Shown here: positions 1 through 5,962 of the stretch, one piece after another
Position numbering within the stretch: the stretch's first letter is position 1
Layout: the number at the start of each line of letters is the position of its first letter
Assembly: GCA_040752295.1 (NCBI GenBank)
Contig: JBFMFE010000299.1
Span: 1-11,828 of the forward strand
Direction: 5' to 3'
Length of the DNA stretch: 11,828 bases
Origin: JBFMFE01 sp040752295
Lineage (GTDB): Bacteria > UBP15 > UBA6099 > JBFMBQ01
Made by a program: the position numbers and the translations under genes
Notes under the pieces: model-generated
Database searches by the model: none
What the model saw: only the letters and a program-made list of their open reading frames with translations
Told to the model about the DNA's origin: nothing

Positions 1-126
1 TGCAAATATAACCTTCAAATGGCAGCCAAACTATTTTTGGCGCATCAGGAGGAATACACGGGAAAAAAGGTGAAAAAACTTAAGTCCGATTATGACGGCT
101 TCACATTCCGCGAAAATCGGTGTTGA
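1..126 (+). CDS. 3' end of an unrecognised open reading frame (partial, doubtful)
   Basis: The frame is open from the first base of the window to a TGA at 124-126, giving about 41 residues. The end is lysine- and glutamate-rich, with EEYTGKKVKKLKSDYDGF near the C terminus. An internal ATG at 19 would give a 35-residue peptide, but I see no clear Shine-Dalgarno sequence before it. I do not recognise the sequence. It could be the tail of a gene that starts left of the window, since its composition is protein-like, or a chance frame. Its stop overlaps the proposed -35 element of the following toxin-antitoxin pair, which fits a gene ending just before a new transcription unit. Confidence 0.25.
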   Translation, partial: CKYNLQMAAKLFLAHQEEYTGKKVKKLKSDYDGFTFRENRC

Positions 127-151
127 AAAAAATCATCGTTTGAGCTATCGT
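123..151 (+). promoter_or_regulatory. Candidate sigma-70 promoter for the AbrB/PIN toxin-antitoxin pair
   Basis: TTGAAA at 123-128 matches the -35 consensus at five of six positions. It is followed after exactly 17 bases by TATCGT at 146-151, which matches four of six positions of the -10 consensus. Transcription would start near 158, about 24 bases before the preferred antitoxin ATG at 182. This argues against the longer upstream start at 92, which would lie before the transcript begins. No matching operator dyad stood out by eye. Confidence 0.45.
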
Positions 152-181
152 ACTACAAAAGACCTGTCTATGGGGGCGCAC

Positions 182-388
182 ATGGCAACCGTTACAGTTT
201 CTCCGAAATATCAGGTGGTTATTCCTCGGGAATTGAGGGAATCTCTCGGCATTCGCCCCGGTGAGAAGGTTCAAGTGTTCAAGTACGAAAACCGCATTGA
301 ATTCGTTCCCGTGAAGGGGCTTAATAAGCTGCGCGGTTTTCTGAAAGGAATAAATACAACTGTGGACCGGGATGAGGATCGTGTATGA
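182..388 (+). CDS. AbrB/SpoVT-type (VapB-like) antitoxin
   Basis: A 68-residue protein. Residues 2-45 form a swapped-hairpin AbrB/SpoVT domain, visible as TVSPKYQVVIPRELRESLGI followed by RPGEKVQVFKYENRIEFVPV. Members of this family bind their own promoter as dimers and neutralise a partner toxin through the C-terminal tail, here about residues 46-68 with the acidic end VDRDEDRV. I chose the ATG at 182 because GGGGG sits five bases upstream and because the fold begins at once. The in-frame ATGs at 92 and 170 would add a tail with no family character and have no good ribosome site. Its stop overlaps the start of the PIN toxin gene by four bases (ATGA), the usual translational coupling in such pairs. 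Autoregulation is expected from the family, not shown here. Confidence 0.88.
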   Translation: MATVTVSPKYQVVIPRELRESLGIRPGEKVQVFKYENRIEFVPVKGLNKLRGFLKGINTTVDRDEDRV

Positions 389-762
389 AGAATCTTGTAG
401 ATTCATGTGGGTGGCTGGAATACTTCGCGGGCGGACCCAACGCTGGTTTTTTCGCGAAACCATTAAGAAATTTGAGGGATTTGCTGGTGCCGTCCATCTG
501 CGTTCTGGAAGTTTTCAAACAAATTTTACGGCAGCGCGACGAAAATTCCGCACTCATTGCCGCCGCCGCGATGCTTCAGGGAAATGTTGTTGATCTTGAC
601 GCTGCCATTGCCTTGAACGCCGCAAAAATTGGCTCTGAACTGAATCTGCCGCTTGCGGACAGCGTTATACTTGCAACTGCACTGTCACATGATGCTGTAG
701 TATGGACGGAGGATTCACACTTCAAAGGGATCAAAGGTGTTCGTTACGTCGAGAAGCAATAG
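385..762 (+). CDS. PIN-domain toxin ribonuclease (VapC-like)
   Basis: A 125-residue protein with the four acidic residues expected of a PIN nuclease: D6 in the N-terminal LVDSCGWLEYF, E42 in CVLEVF, D92 in LPLADSVILATA and D110 in VWTEDSHF. These residues bind Mg2+/Mn2+ in the family, and VapC toxins cut specific RNAs such as tRNAs or rRNA loops. The target cannot be read from the sequence. The VDSxGWLEYF opening is typical of PIN toxins paired with AbrB-type antitoxins, which matches the gene just upstream. GAGG lies seven bases before the ATG, and the start overlaps the antitoxin stop by four bases. The length is normal for a complete toxin and no catalytic residue is missing, so it looks intact. 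It converges on rpoD, 141 bases away. Confidence 0.88.
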   Translation: MKNLVDSCGWLEYFAGGPNAGFFAKPLRNLRDLLVPSICVLEVFKQILRQRDENSALIAAAAMLQGNVVDLDAAIALNAAKIGSELNLPLADSVILATALSHDAVVWTEDSHFKGIKGVRYVEKQ

Positions 763-864
763 TACCGGCTTACTCTGACCTTATTCTCTCGACCCCATTC
801 GCTCATTTTACAAAATTAACGACGCGGGCATTTTCCTGATCATCAAACGCAGGGGTGAAGCGAG

Positions 865-896
865 AGAAAAGGTGCCCGTGGCGAAAGGCGCGGGGC
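865..896 (-). terminator. Weak candidate terminator after rpoD
   Basis: Thirty bases or fewer beyond the rpoD stop, the minus strand reads a short G/C stem (GCC-C-CG at 896-891 against CGGGC at 878-874, with one bulged C) closed over a CCTTTCGC-containing loop. ACC and TTTTCTC follow at about 870-864. The stem is short and the T tract imperfect, so termination may be weak or factor-dependent. No better stem plus T-run was seen in 763-903 on either strand, and the PIN toxin gene that converges here has no clear terminator of its own. Confidence 0.25.
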
Positions 897-903
897 GGGA
901 CGG

Positions 904-2025
904 TCAGCCGTCGAGGTAGCCTTTGAGTTTTCTGCTCCTGCTGGGGTGGCGGAGCTTGCGGAGCGCCTTCGCTTCGATCTGGCGTATGCGTTCGCGTGTG
1001 ACGTTGAACTGGCGCCCGACTTCCTCGAGCGTTCTCGAGTGCCCGTCGTTGAGACCGAACCTCAGTTCGAGCACCTTCCGTTCCCGCTCGGGGAGGCCGC
1101 CGAGTATGGCGTGAAGCTGTTCGCGCAGCAGCGCGTTCGACGCGGCGTCCGCCGGGGGGAGAAAGACCTTGTCCTCGAGGAAGTCCCGCAGGTGTCCGTC
1201 GTCGTCCTCGCCGATGGGTGTTTCGAGGGAGAGGGGTTTCTGGGAGCTTTTGATTATCTCGCGCACCTTTTCCTCGGAGACGTTCATTTCCTGAGCGATT
1301 TCCCTGATCGTGACGTCCCTGCCCTGGTCCTGCATGAGCTGGCGCGAGACCTTGAGGAGCCTGTTGATGGTTTCCACCATGTGCACCGGCTTGCGAATGA
1401 TGTCGCTCTGGTCGGCGAGCGCGCGCGTGATCGCCTGGCGTATCCACCAGGTGGCGTAGGTGCTGAACTTGTAGCCCTTTCTGTAGTCGAATTTTTCGAC
1501 CGCGCGGATCAGCCCCATGTTGCCTTCCTGAATGAGGTCCAGGAAGCTCATACCGTGCCCGACGTATCTTTTGGCGATGCTGACGACGAGGCGGAGGTTC
1601 GCCTCGGTGAGCTTCTGCTTGGCGGCGTTGTCGCCCGTCTCAATCCTTTTGGCGAGCGCGACTTCCTCCTCGGCGGTCAGGAGGGGCACCCGCCCGATTT
1701 CCTTGAGGTAAAGCCGTACGGAGTCGTCTATGCGTATCTCGCCGGGGAGGCGCAGGAGGATGTCCAGGGCGTCGTCCTGCTCGGCGTGATCTTCCGCCTG
1801 CGCCAGCGCCGCCGCCTCTGGCGAGGCGATGATCCTGCCGTCGTCGTCCGTGAAGCTGACGCCGAGCGCCGAGAAGTCGTCGAAGACGCCCTCGATGGTT
1901 TCCGGGTCGAGTGTGACGTCCCTGCAGAGGATATCGTCAAGCTCGCTGTACTTGACGTCGCCGGTTCTGCGCGCCCTGTCGTAGAGGGCGCGAAGCTCCT
2001 CGTTCGCCTGAATGTAGCTGTTCAA
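904..2025 (-). CDS. rpoD: RNA polymerase primary sigma factor (sigma-70/RpoD, SigA type)
   Basis: A 373-residue housekeeping sigma factor, which directs RNA polymerase to standard promoters. An acidic region 1.1-like segment covers about residues 1-95. Region 1.2 begins at DDSVRLYLKEIG (100-111). Region 2 runs about 135-216 and includes the core-binding and melting stretches NLRLVVSIAKRYVGHG and YKFSTYATWWIRQAITRA. Region 3 is about 217-290. Region 4, about 296-373, contains the -35-binding helix-turn-helix in TLEEVGRQFNVTRERIRQIE. The long non-conserved insert of proteobacterial RpoD is absent, so the size matches the compact SigA type. The start is TTG at 2025 with GGGGAAGGG just upstream; no ATG fits. 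It is the last gene of the operon, 69 bases after dnaG, with hairpins in that gap that could set its level separately. Confidence 0.96.
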   Translation of the reverse strand: MNSYIQANEELRALYDRARRTGDVKYSELDDILCRDVTLDPETIEGVFDDFSALGVSFTDDDGRIIASPEAAALAQAEDHAEQDDALDILLRLPGEIRIDDSVRLYLKEIGRVPLLTAEEEVALAKRIETGDNAAKQKLTEANLRLVVSIAKRYVGHGMSFLDLIQEGNMGLIRAVEKFDYRKGYKFSTYATWWIRQAITRALADQSDIIRKPVHMVETINRLLKVSRQLMQDQGRDVTIREIAQEMNVSEEKVREIIKSSQKPLSLETPIGEDDDGHLRDFLEDKVFLPPADAASNALLREQLHAILGGLPERERKVLELRFGLNDGHSRTLEEVGRQFNVTRERIRQIEAKALRKLRHPSRSRKLKGYLDG

Positions 2026-2042
2026 GACCCTTCCCCGGTGTG

Positions 2043-2092
2043 GCGTGCGCGCGGCGCCGTTCCGGCGTCCGGCCGTCGGGCGCCGCGTACGC
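2043..2092 (-). promoter_or_regulatory. Strong intercistronic hairpin between dnaG and rpoD
   Basis: CGCGGCGCC at 2050-2058 is perfectly complementary to GGCGCCGCG at 2079-2087. Outside this, GCGT (2043-2046) can pair with ACGC (2089-2092) across a small internal loop. The 20-base loop itself contains CCGG-CGT-CCGG. No T tract follows in the direction of transcription, so a simple Rho-independent terminator is unlikely. In the E. coli macromolecular-synthesis operon, the dnaG-rpoD junction is an RNA processing site that gives the two genes different mRNA levels. A similar role here is an inference from position and structure. Confidence 0.55.
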
Positions 2093-2094
2093 CG

Positions 2095-3846
2095 TCAGGC
2101 GTCCCGCCTGTGGAGTTCCGAGGCTTCGCGGGCGAGTTCGATGGCGAGCCTCGTGTTCCCTTCCTTCTCCGCTTTTTCTATTTTTTTCACCATTTCGGTC
2201 ATTTTCCGTTTTTTCGCCAATTTTCTGATGTGTGCGACGCAGCCGTCAACGTCGCCGTGTTCCGGAGGAGCGCCCTTCATGAGGGCGACGCTGCTGAGGA
2301 CGCGCACGATCTCCTGTGGGTGGACCGCAGCGAGGAAAGCGTCGGGGTCGAAGCTCCCGTGCCTGTCCCTGTGGCGGACGCAGTACGCGAAGAAGTCGCG
2401 GTAGAAGGCGTGCGCGAAATGTTCGGGCGCCAGACCATCCAGTATTTTTATTGCATTCTCCGGGCTGAAAAGCAATAGTTGTATGAGTTTTTTTTCGGCG
2501 ACGACGGCGCCGGAGAGCGGGGGCGGTTCGTGCGCAGCGGGTTCAGGTCCGCGCCGTTTCCTGCGTCCCGCGTGTGAGATCGTCGAACGGACGAGTTTTT
2601 CGTCGAGACCGAGTCTTTCGGCGAGGATACCCACCTGGTGTTCGCGCAGGAGGGGGTTGGGGCTTCGTCCTATGAGGTCGGCGACCTCGATGATGACGTC
2701 TCTCTGGCGTTCCGGCGAATCGGCGCCGCGGGCGGCGATGGAGCGTTCGGTGAAGTGCTCGAAATAGCCTTTCGCGCCGGCGAGGCACTGGTCGAACGCC
2801 GTCCTTCCGCCGCGGGAGACGATGCCGTCCGGGTCCTGCCCGTCGGGAAGGCGCACGACCCTGACGTCGAGGTCGCGCTCGATGAGCATTTCGATGCCCC
2901 TGAGCGCGGCGGCGTCGCCGGCGACGTCGGCGTCGTAGGCGAGGGCGACGCGTGAGCAGTACCGTCTGAGGGCGTCCACCTGGTGCTCCGTCAGGGCGGT
3001 TCCCATCGAGGCGACGGCGTTGCGGATGCCTTCGCGGTGGAGGGCGATGACGTCCATGTAGCCCTCGGTGACGATGAGTGTGGAGTCGCGGACGTTGCGC
3101 GCCGCCTTGTCAATGCCGTAGAGCAGTCTGCCCTTGTCGAAGACGGGAGTGCGGGGGGTGTTGACGTACTTGGGCTGTTCGTCTCCGAGGGTTCTTGCGG
3201 CGAACCCGACGACGTCTCCGGTGACGTTTTTGAGCGCAAAAATGAGACGACCGCGGAACCGGTCGTAGCATCCCTCGCCTTCCGCGCGGGGGACGACGAG
3301 TCCGGCTTTTTCCATGTCGTTCACCGTGTAACCCTCGGACGCGAGCGTTTTGAGGAGCGAGTCCCATGAGGCGAGCGAGGCGCCGAGCGTGAAATCGTCT
3401 ATCTGCGTCCTCGGGACGTTCCTGCGGTCGAGGTACGCCAGAAAGGGCTCGCCTTCGGGGTGTTCGAGAAGAACCCTCGTGAAGAAGCGCGCGGCTCTTT
3501 CGTTGACCTTCAACACGCGGTCGCGGACGGAGCGTTCCTCGCGCGCGGTTTCCCTTCGGGGCTTGAGCGGCACGCCCGCCTGCCGCGCGAGTTTTTCGAC
3601 CGCCTCGCCGAAGTCGAGGTTGTCGGTTTTCATCACGAACGTGAACAGGTTGCCGCCCTCGCCGCACCCGAAGCAGTACCACAGTCCCTTTTCCTCGTTC
3701 ACGGTGAAGGACGGGGTTTTTTCCCTGTGGAAGGGGCAAAGCCCCTTGTGCGACGCGCCGCTTTTTTTCAGGCGCGTGTGTGCGGAGACCAGTTCGACGA
3801 GGCTGATCCGGGAACGTATCGCCTCGAGTTCGAGTTCGTCAGCCAC
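2095..3846 (-). CDS. dnaG: DNA primase
   Basis: A 583-residue primase, which makes the RNA primers for leading- and lagging-strand replication. Its N-terminal CHC2 zinc-binding domain shows C37, H40, C58 and C61 (LCPFHREKTPSF, then LWYCFGCGEGG). The RNA-polymerase core carries DRFRGRLIF near 195-203. The TOPRIM domain has E261 in VTEGYMD, the D305/D307 pair in AYDADVAG and the DPDG motif at 338-341. The C-terminal part, about 430-583, should be the helicase-interacting domain; it ends in a lysine-rich helix. The length is close to Firmicutes-type DnaG. The start is GTG at 3846, supported by GGGAGGGGAGGG just upstream and by the standard N terminus. It overlaps the end of glyS by eight bases, indicating coupled translation. 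No key residue is missing. Confidence 0.97.
   Translation of the reverse strand: MADELELEAIRSRISLVELVSAHTRLKKSGASHKGLCPFHREKTPSFTVNEEKGLWYCFGCGEGGNLFTFVMKTDNLDFGEAVEKLARQAGVPLKPRRETAREERSVRDRVLKVNERAARFFTRVLLEHPEGEPFLAYLDRRNVPRTQIDDFTLGASLASWDSLLKTLASEGYTVNDMEKAGLVVPRAEGEGCYDRFRGRLIFALKNVTGDVVGFAARTLGDEQPKYVNTPRTPVFDKGRLLYGIDKAARNVRDSTLIVTEGYMDVIALHREGIRNAVASMGTALTEHQVDALRRYCSRVALAYDADVAGDAAALRGIEMLIERDLDVRVVRLPDGQDPDGIVSRGGRTAFDQCLAGAKGYFEHFTERSIAARGADSPERQRDVIIEVADLIGRSPNPLLREHQVGILAERLGLDEKLVRSTISHAGRRKRRGPEPAAHEPPPLSGAVVAEKKLIQLLLFSPENAIKILDGLAPEHFAHAFYRDFFAYCVRHRDRHGSFDPDAFLAAVHPQEIVRVLSSVALMKGAPPEHGDVDGCVAHIRKLAKKRKMTEMVKKIEKAEKEGNTRLAIELAREASELHRRDA
2096..2110 (-). repeat. Small perfect hairpin over the dnaG stop codon
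   Basis: CAGGCG at 2096-2101 and CGCCTG at 2105-2110 form a perfect six-pair stem with a three-base loop. The stem includes two bases of the dnaG TGA (2095-2097). It sits directly before the larger dnaG-rpoD hairpin, so the transcript leaves dnaG through two stacked stem-loops. Such a pair could protect the 3' end of a processed dnaG message, which is inference. Confidence 0.5.
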
Positions 3847-5962
3847 CGCCGCCCTCCCCTCCCGGCGCGCCCTTGACGATCTTCGAAAAGTCCGCGATTT
3901 CGAGGTACAGCGCCCGCACGTCCTTCAGCAGGGCGAGGCGGTTGGCGCGAAGACCGCGGTCCTCGTGCATCACGGTGACGCGGTCGAAAAAGGCGTGCGC
4001 CGCCGGAGTTATGGCGTACAGCGCCCTGATCCTGCCCGCGTAGTCGTCGCCGTCGAGCGCGCCCCAGGCGGACGCCGCGGTTTCCCTGAGGCGGTGCATC
4101 TCGCGTTCCTCGTCCCGGCGGAAGAGGGACGGGTCGGCGGTCTCGCGCGTGAAATCGCCGGACGACGCCGACTTGAACAGTATGTTCGACACGCGGTCGA
4201 AGACCTCGAGAAGGTTCTGGAAATCCTCCGTCCGGCGCAGGCTCTCAACGTCGGAGACGAGCTTCGCCGCGGAGGCGACGCCGCGTTCCGCTCCGAAATC
4301 AACGGCGTCCACCGCGTCGTACGACGCGCCGCGCGTTTCCATGAGGTACGTTCGGAGGCGGGCGGCGATGAATTGAAGGAGCGTCTCCGCCGTCGCGTCC
4401 CGCTTCCGCCGCGGGATCAGCGCCTCGGGGTAATTGTCGAGCGCCGCCCTCGCGATCCGGTTGAGAGAAAGCGGGAACTTTTTTTCGTCGAGGATTCTGA
4501 TGACGCCGAGCGCCTGGCGGCGGAGTGAGAAAGGGTCTTCGGAGCCGGTGGGGACGATCCCGGCGCTGAAGCAGCCGGCGAGCGTGTCGAGCTTGTCGGC
4601 GATGGAGAGCACCGCGCCGTGCGCGGACCCCGGCACGTCGTCGTCTGCGCTTCGCGGCTTGTAGTGCTGACGTATCGCCTCGGCGACGTCCGCCGGCTCC
4701 CCGTCCCGGGAGGCGTAATAGGAGCCTGCCGCGCCCTGCATTTCGGGAAACTCGAAGACGAGGTGGGTGGTGAGGTCCGCCTTGCACAGAAGCGCGGCGC
4801 GCCGGACGGACTCGACGCCCGCGGGGTCGAGTCCCGCCATGCCTGCGAGCGTCCCCGCGAGCGAGACCAGCCGCTGCGTCTTGTCGTAGAGGGTTCCGAG
4901 GTCCTTCTGAAAGACGACCTTTTTAAGACGCTCGACCCGGTCCGCGAGCGGGGTCTTCAGGTCTTCCCCGTAAAAGAATACGGCGTCCTTGAGGCGGGAC
5001 ACGAGCACCTTTTCGTAAGATGAAATCACGTCGTTGGAGTCATCGAGGGGGACGTTCACGACGGCGAGGAAAGCCGGGAGCAGCCGCGAGGCGTCGGCGG
5101 ACTGCACGGGAAAAAACTTTTGTGTCTTTTCGATGCAGTGGACGAGAACGTCGCGCGGGATTTCAAGGTACCGGGGGGGAAACGAGCCGCGCGCGACGAA
5201 AGGATATTCAACGAGAAACGAGACCTCGTCGAGGAGCGCCTCCCGAATTACAGGAACCCCGTCTTCGCAGCGGTTCAGCGCCCCGCGGATCATTTCCTTT
5301 CTTTTCCGGTGGTCGGCGATGACGCCGCCGCCTTCGAGCGTTTCAAGATAACCTTCGGGGTCCGCGATCCTTATTTTTCCCGGGGAAAGGAACCTGTGCC
5401 CGCGCGAAACGGCGCCCGAGACCAGCCCGTCCACGTCCACCTTCAGAGGTGTTTTCCCGAATAGGAAAACGATCCACCTTATGGGTCTTGCGAACTGGAC
5501 GGCGCCGTCCGTCCACCTCATGCGCCTGGGGAACGGCGCCTCTCTGATGAAGGCGCGGAGGAAATCGGGGAGGAGTTTCACGACGCGTTCGCCGGGGCGC
5601 TTTTTTATGAGGAACAGGTATTCTCCCCTGGGGGTGTCTCTGGTTACGACGTCGCGGAGCGCGCCGCCCCTTGAGGCGGCGAACTTTTCCGCCGCCAGGT
5701 TGTACGATCCGTCCGGGTCGCGAGCCGACGCCGCCGGCGGTCCCTTGATTTCCTCGACCGCGTCGTCCTGTTTCACCGCGACGGAAGCGACGAACAGGGC
5801 GAGGCGTCTGGGCGTCGCCCAGGTGCGGGTCTCGCCGAAGCCGACACCGTTGAGGAGGGCGAACCTGCGGAAGGATTCTGAAAGGGCGTCGAGCGCCGTC
5901 CGGATGCAGCCGGGGGGCAGTTCCTCGCAACCGATCTCAAGGAGCAGGGTTCTGGTCTTCAT
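3839..5962 (-). CDS. glyS: Glycyl-tRNA synthetase beta subunit
   Basis: A 707-residue beta chain of the bacterial alpha2/beta2 glycyl-tRNA synthetase, which joins glycine to tRNA-Gly with the catalytic alpha chain GlyQ. The family opening LLLEIGCEELPPGCI appears at residues 6-20, FARPIRWIVFLFG at 157-169 and GTLYDKTQRL at 356-365. The HD-like core LLCKADLTTHLVFEFPEMQG spans 391-410. A C-terminal anticodon-binding (DALR-type) domain ends in FFDRVTVMHEDRGLRANRLA. Length is normal. I chose the ATG at 5962 because the conserved fold starts there and it overlaps the ppdK stop as ATGA; no Shine-Dalgarno precedes it, so it probably depends on coupling to ppdK. The glycine-rich tail (GGEGGGG) is encoded by the ribosome site of dnaG. 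glyQ, which often precedes glyS, is not in this window. Confidence 0.96.
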   Translation of the reverse strand: MKTRTLLLEIGCEELPPGCIRTALDALSESFRRFALLNGVGFGETRTWATPRRLALFVASVAVKQDDAVEEIKGPPAASARDPDGSYNLAAEKFAASRGGALRDVVTRDTPRGEYLFLIKKRPGERVVKLLPDFLRAFIREAPFPRRMRWTDGAVQFARPIRWIVFLFGKTPLKVDVDGLVSGAVSRGHRFLSPGKIRIADPEGYLETLEGGGVIADHRKRKEMIRGALNRCEDGVPVIREALLDEVSFLVEYPFVARGSFPPRYLEIPRDVLVHCIEKTQKFFPVQSADASRLLPAFLAVVNVPLDDSNDVISSYEKVLVSRLKDAVFFYGEDLKTPLADRVERLKKVVFQKDLGTLYDKTQRLVSLAGTLAGMAGLDPAGVESVRRAALLCKADLTTHLVFEFPEMQGAAGSYYASRDGEPADVAEAIRQHYKPRSADDDVPGSAHGAVLSIADKLDTLAGCFSAGIVPTGSEDPFSLRRQALGVIRILDEKKFPLSLNRIARAALDNYPEALIPRRKRDATAETLLQFIAARLRTYLMETRGASYDAVDAVDFGAERGVASAAKLVSDVESLRRTEDFQNLLEVFDRVSNILFKSASSGDFTRETADPSLFRRDEEREMHRLRETAASAWGALDGDDYAGRIRALYAITPAAHAFFDRVTVMHEDRGLRANRLALLKDVRALYLEIADFSKIVKGAPGGEGGGG

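Noticed and set aside
92..181. N-terminal extension of the AbrB-type antitoxin from an ATG at 92
   Set aside because: The added 30 residues show no family similarity, lack a ribosome site, and begin before the likely promoter at 123-151.
763..903. Possible RNA gene or further coding sequence between the PIN toxin gene and rpoD
   Set aside because: No tRNA-like fold, no start with a ribosome site and no family-like translation were seen; only a weak stem after rpoD.
946..2478. A 510-codon plus-strand open frame across rpoD and dnaG
   Set aside because: It lies opposite two clear genes and exists because their GC-rich third positions leave few stops on the other strand. Its translation shows no family motif.
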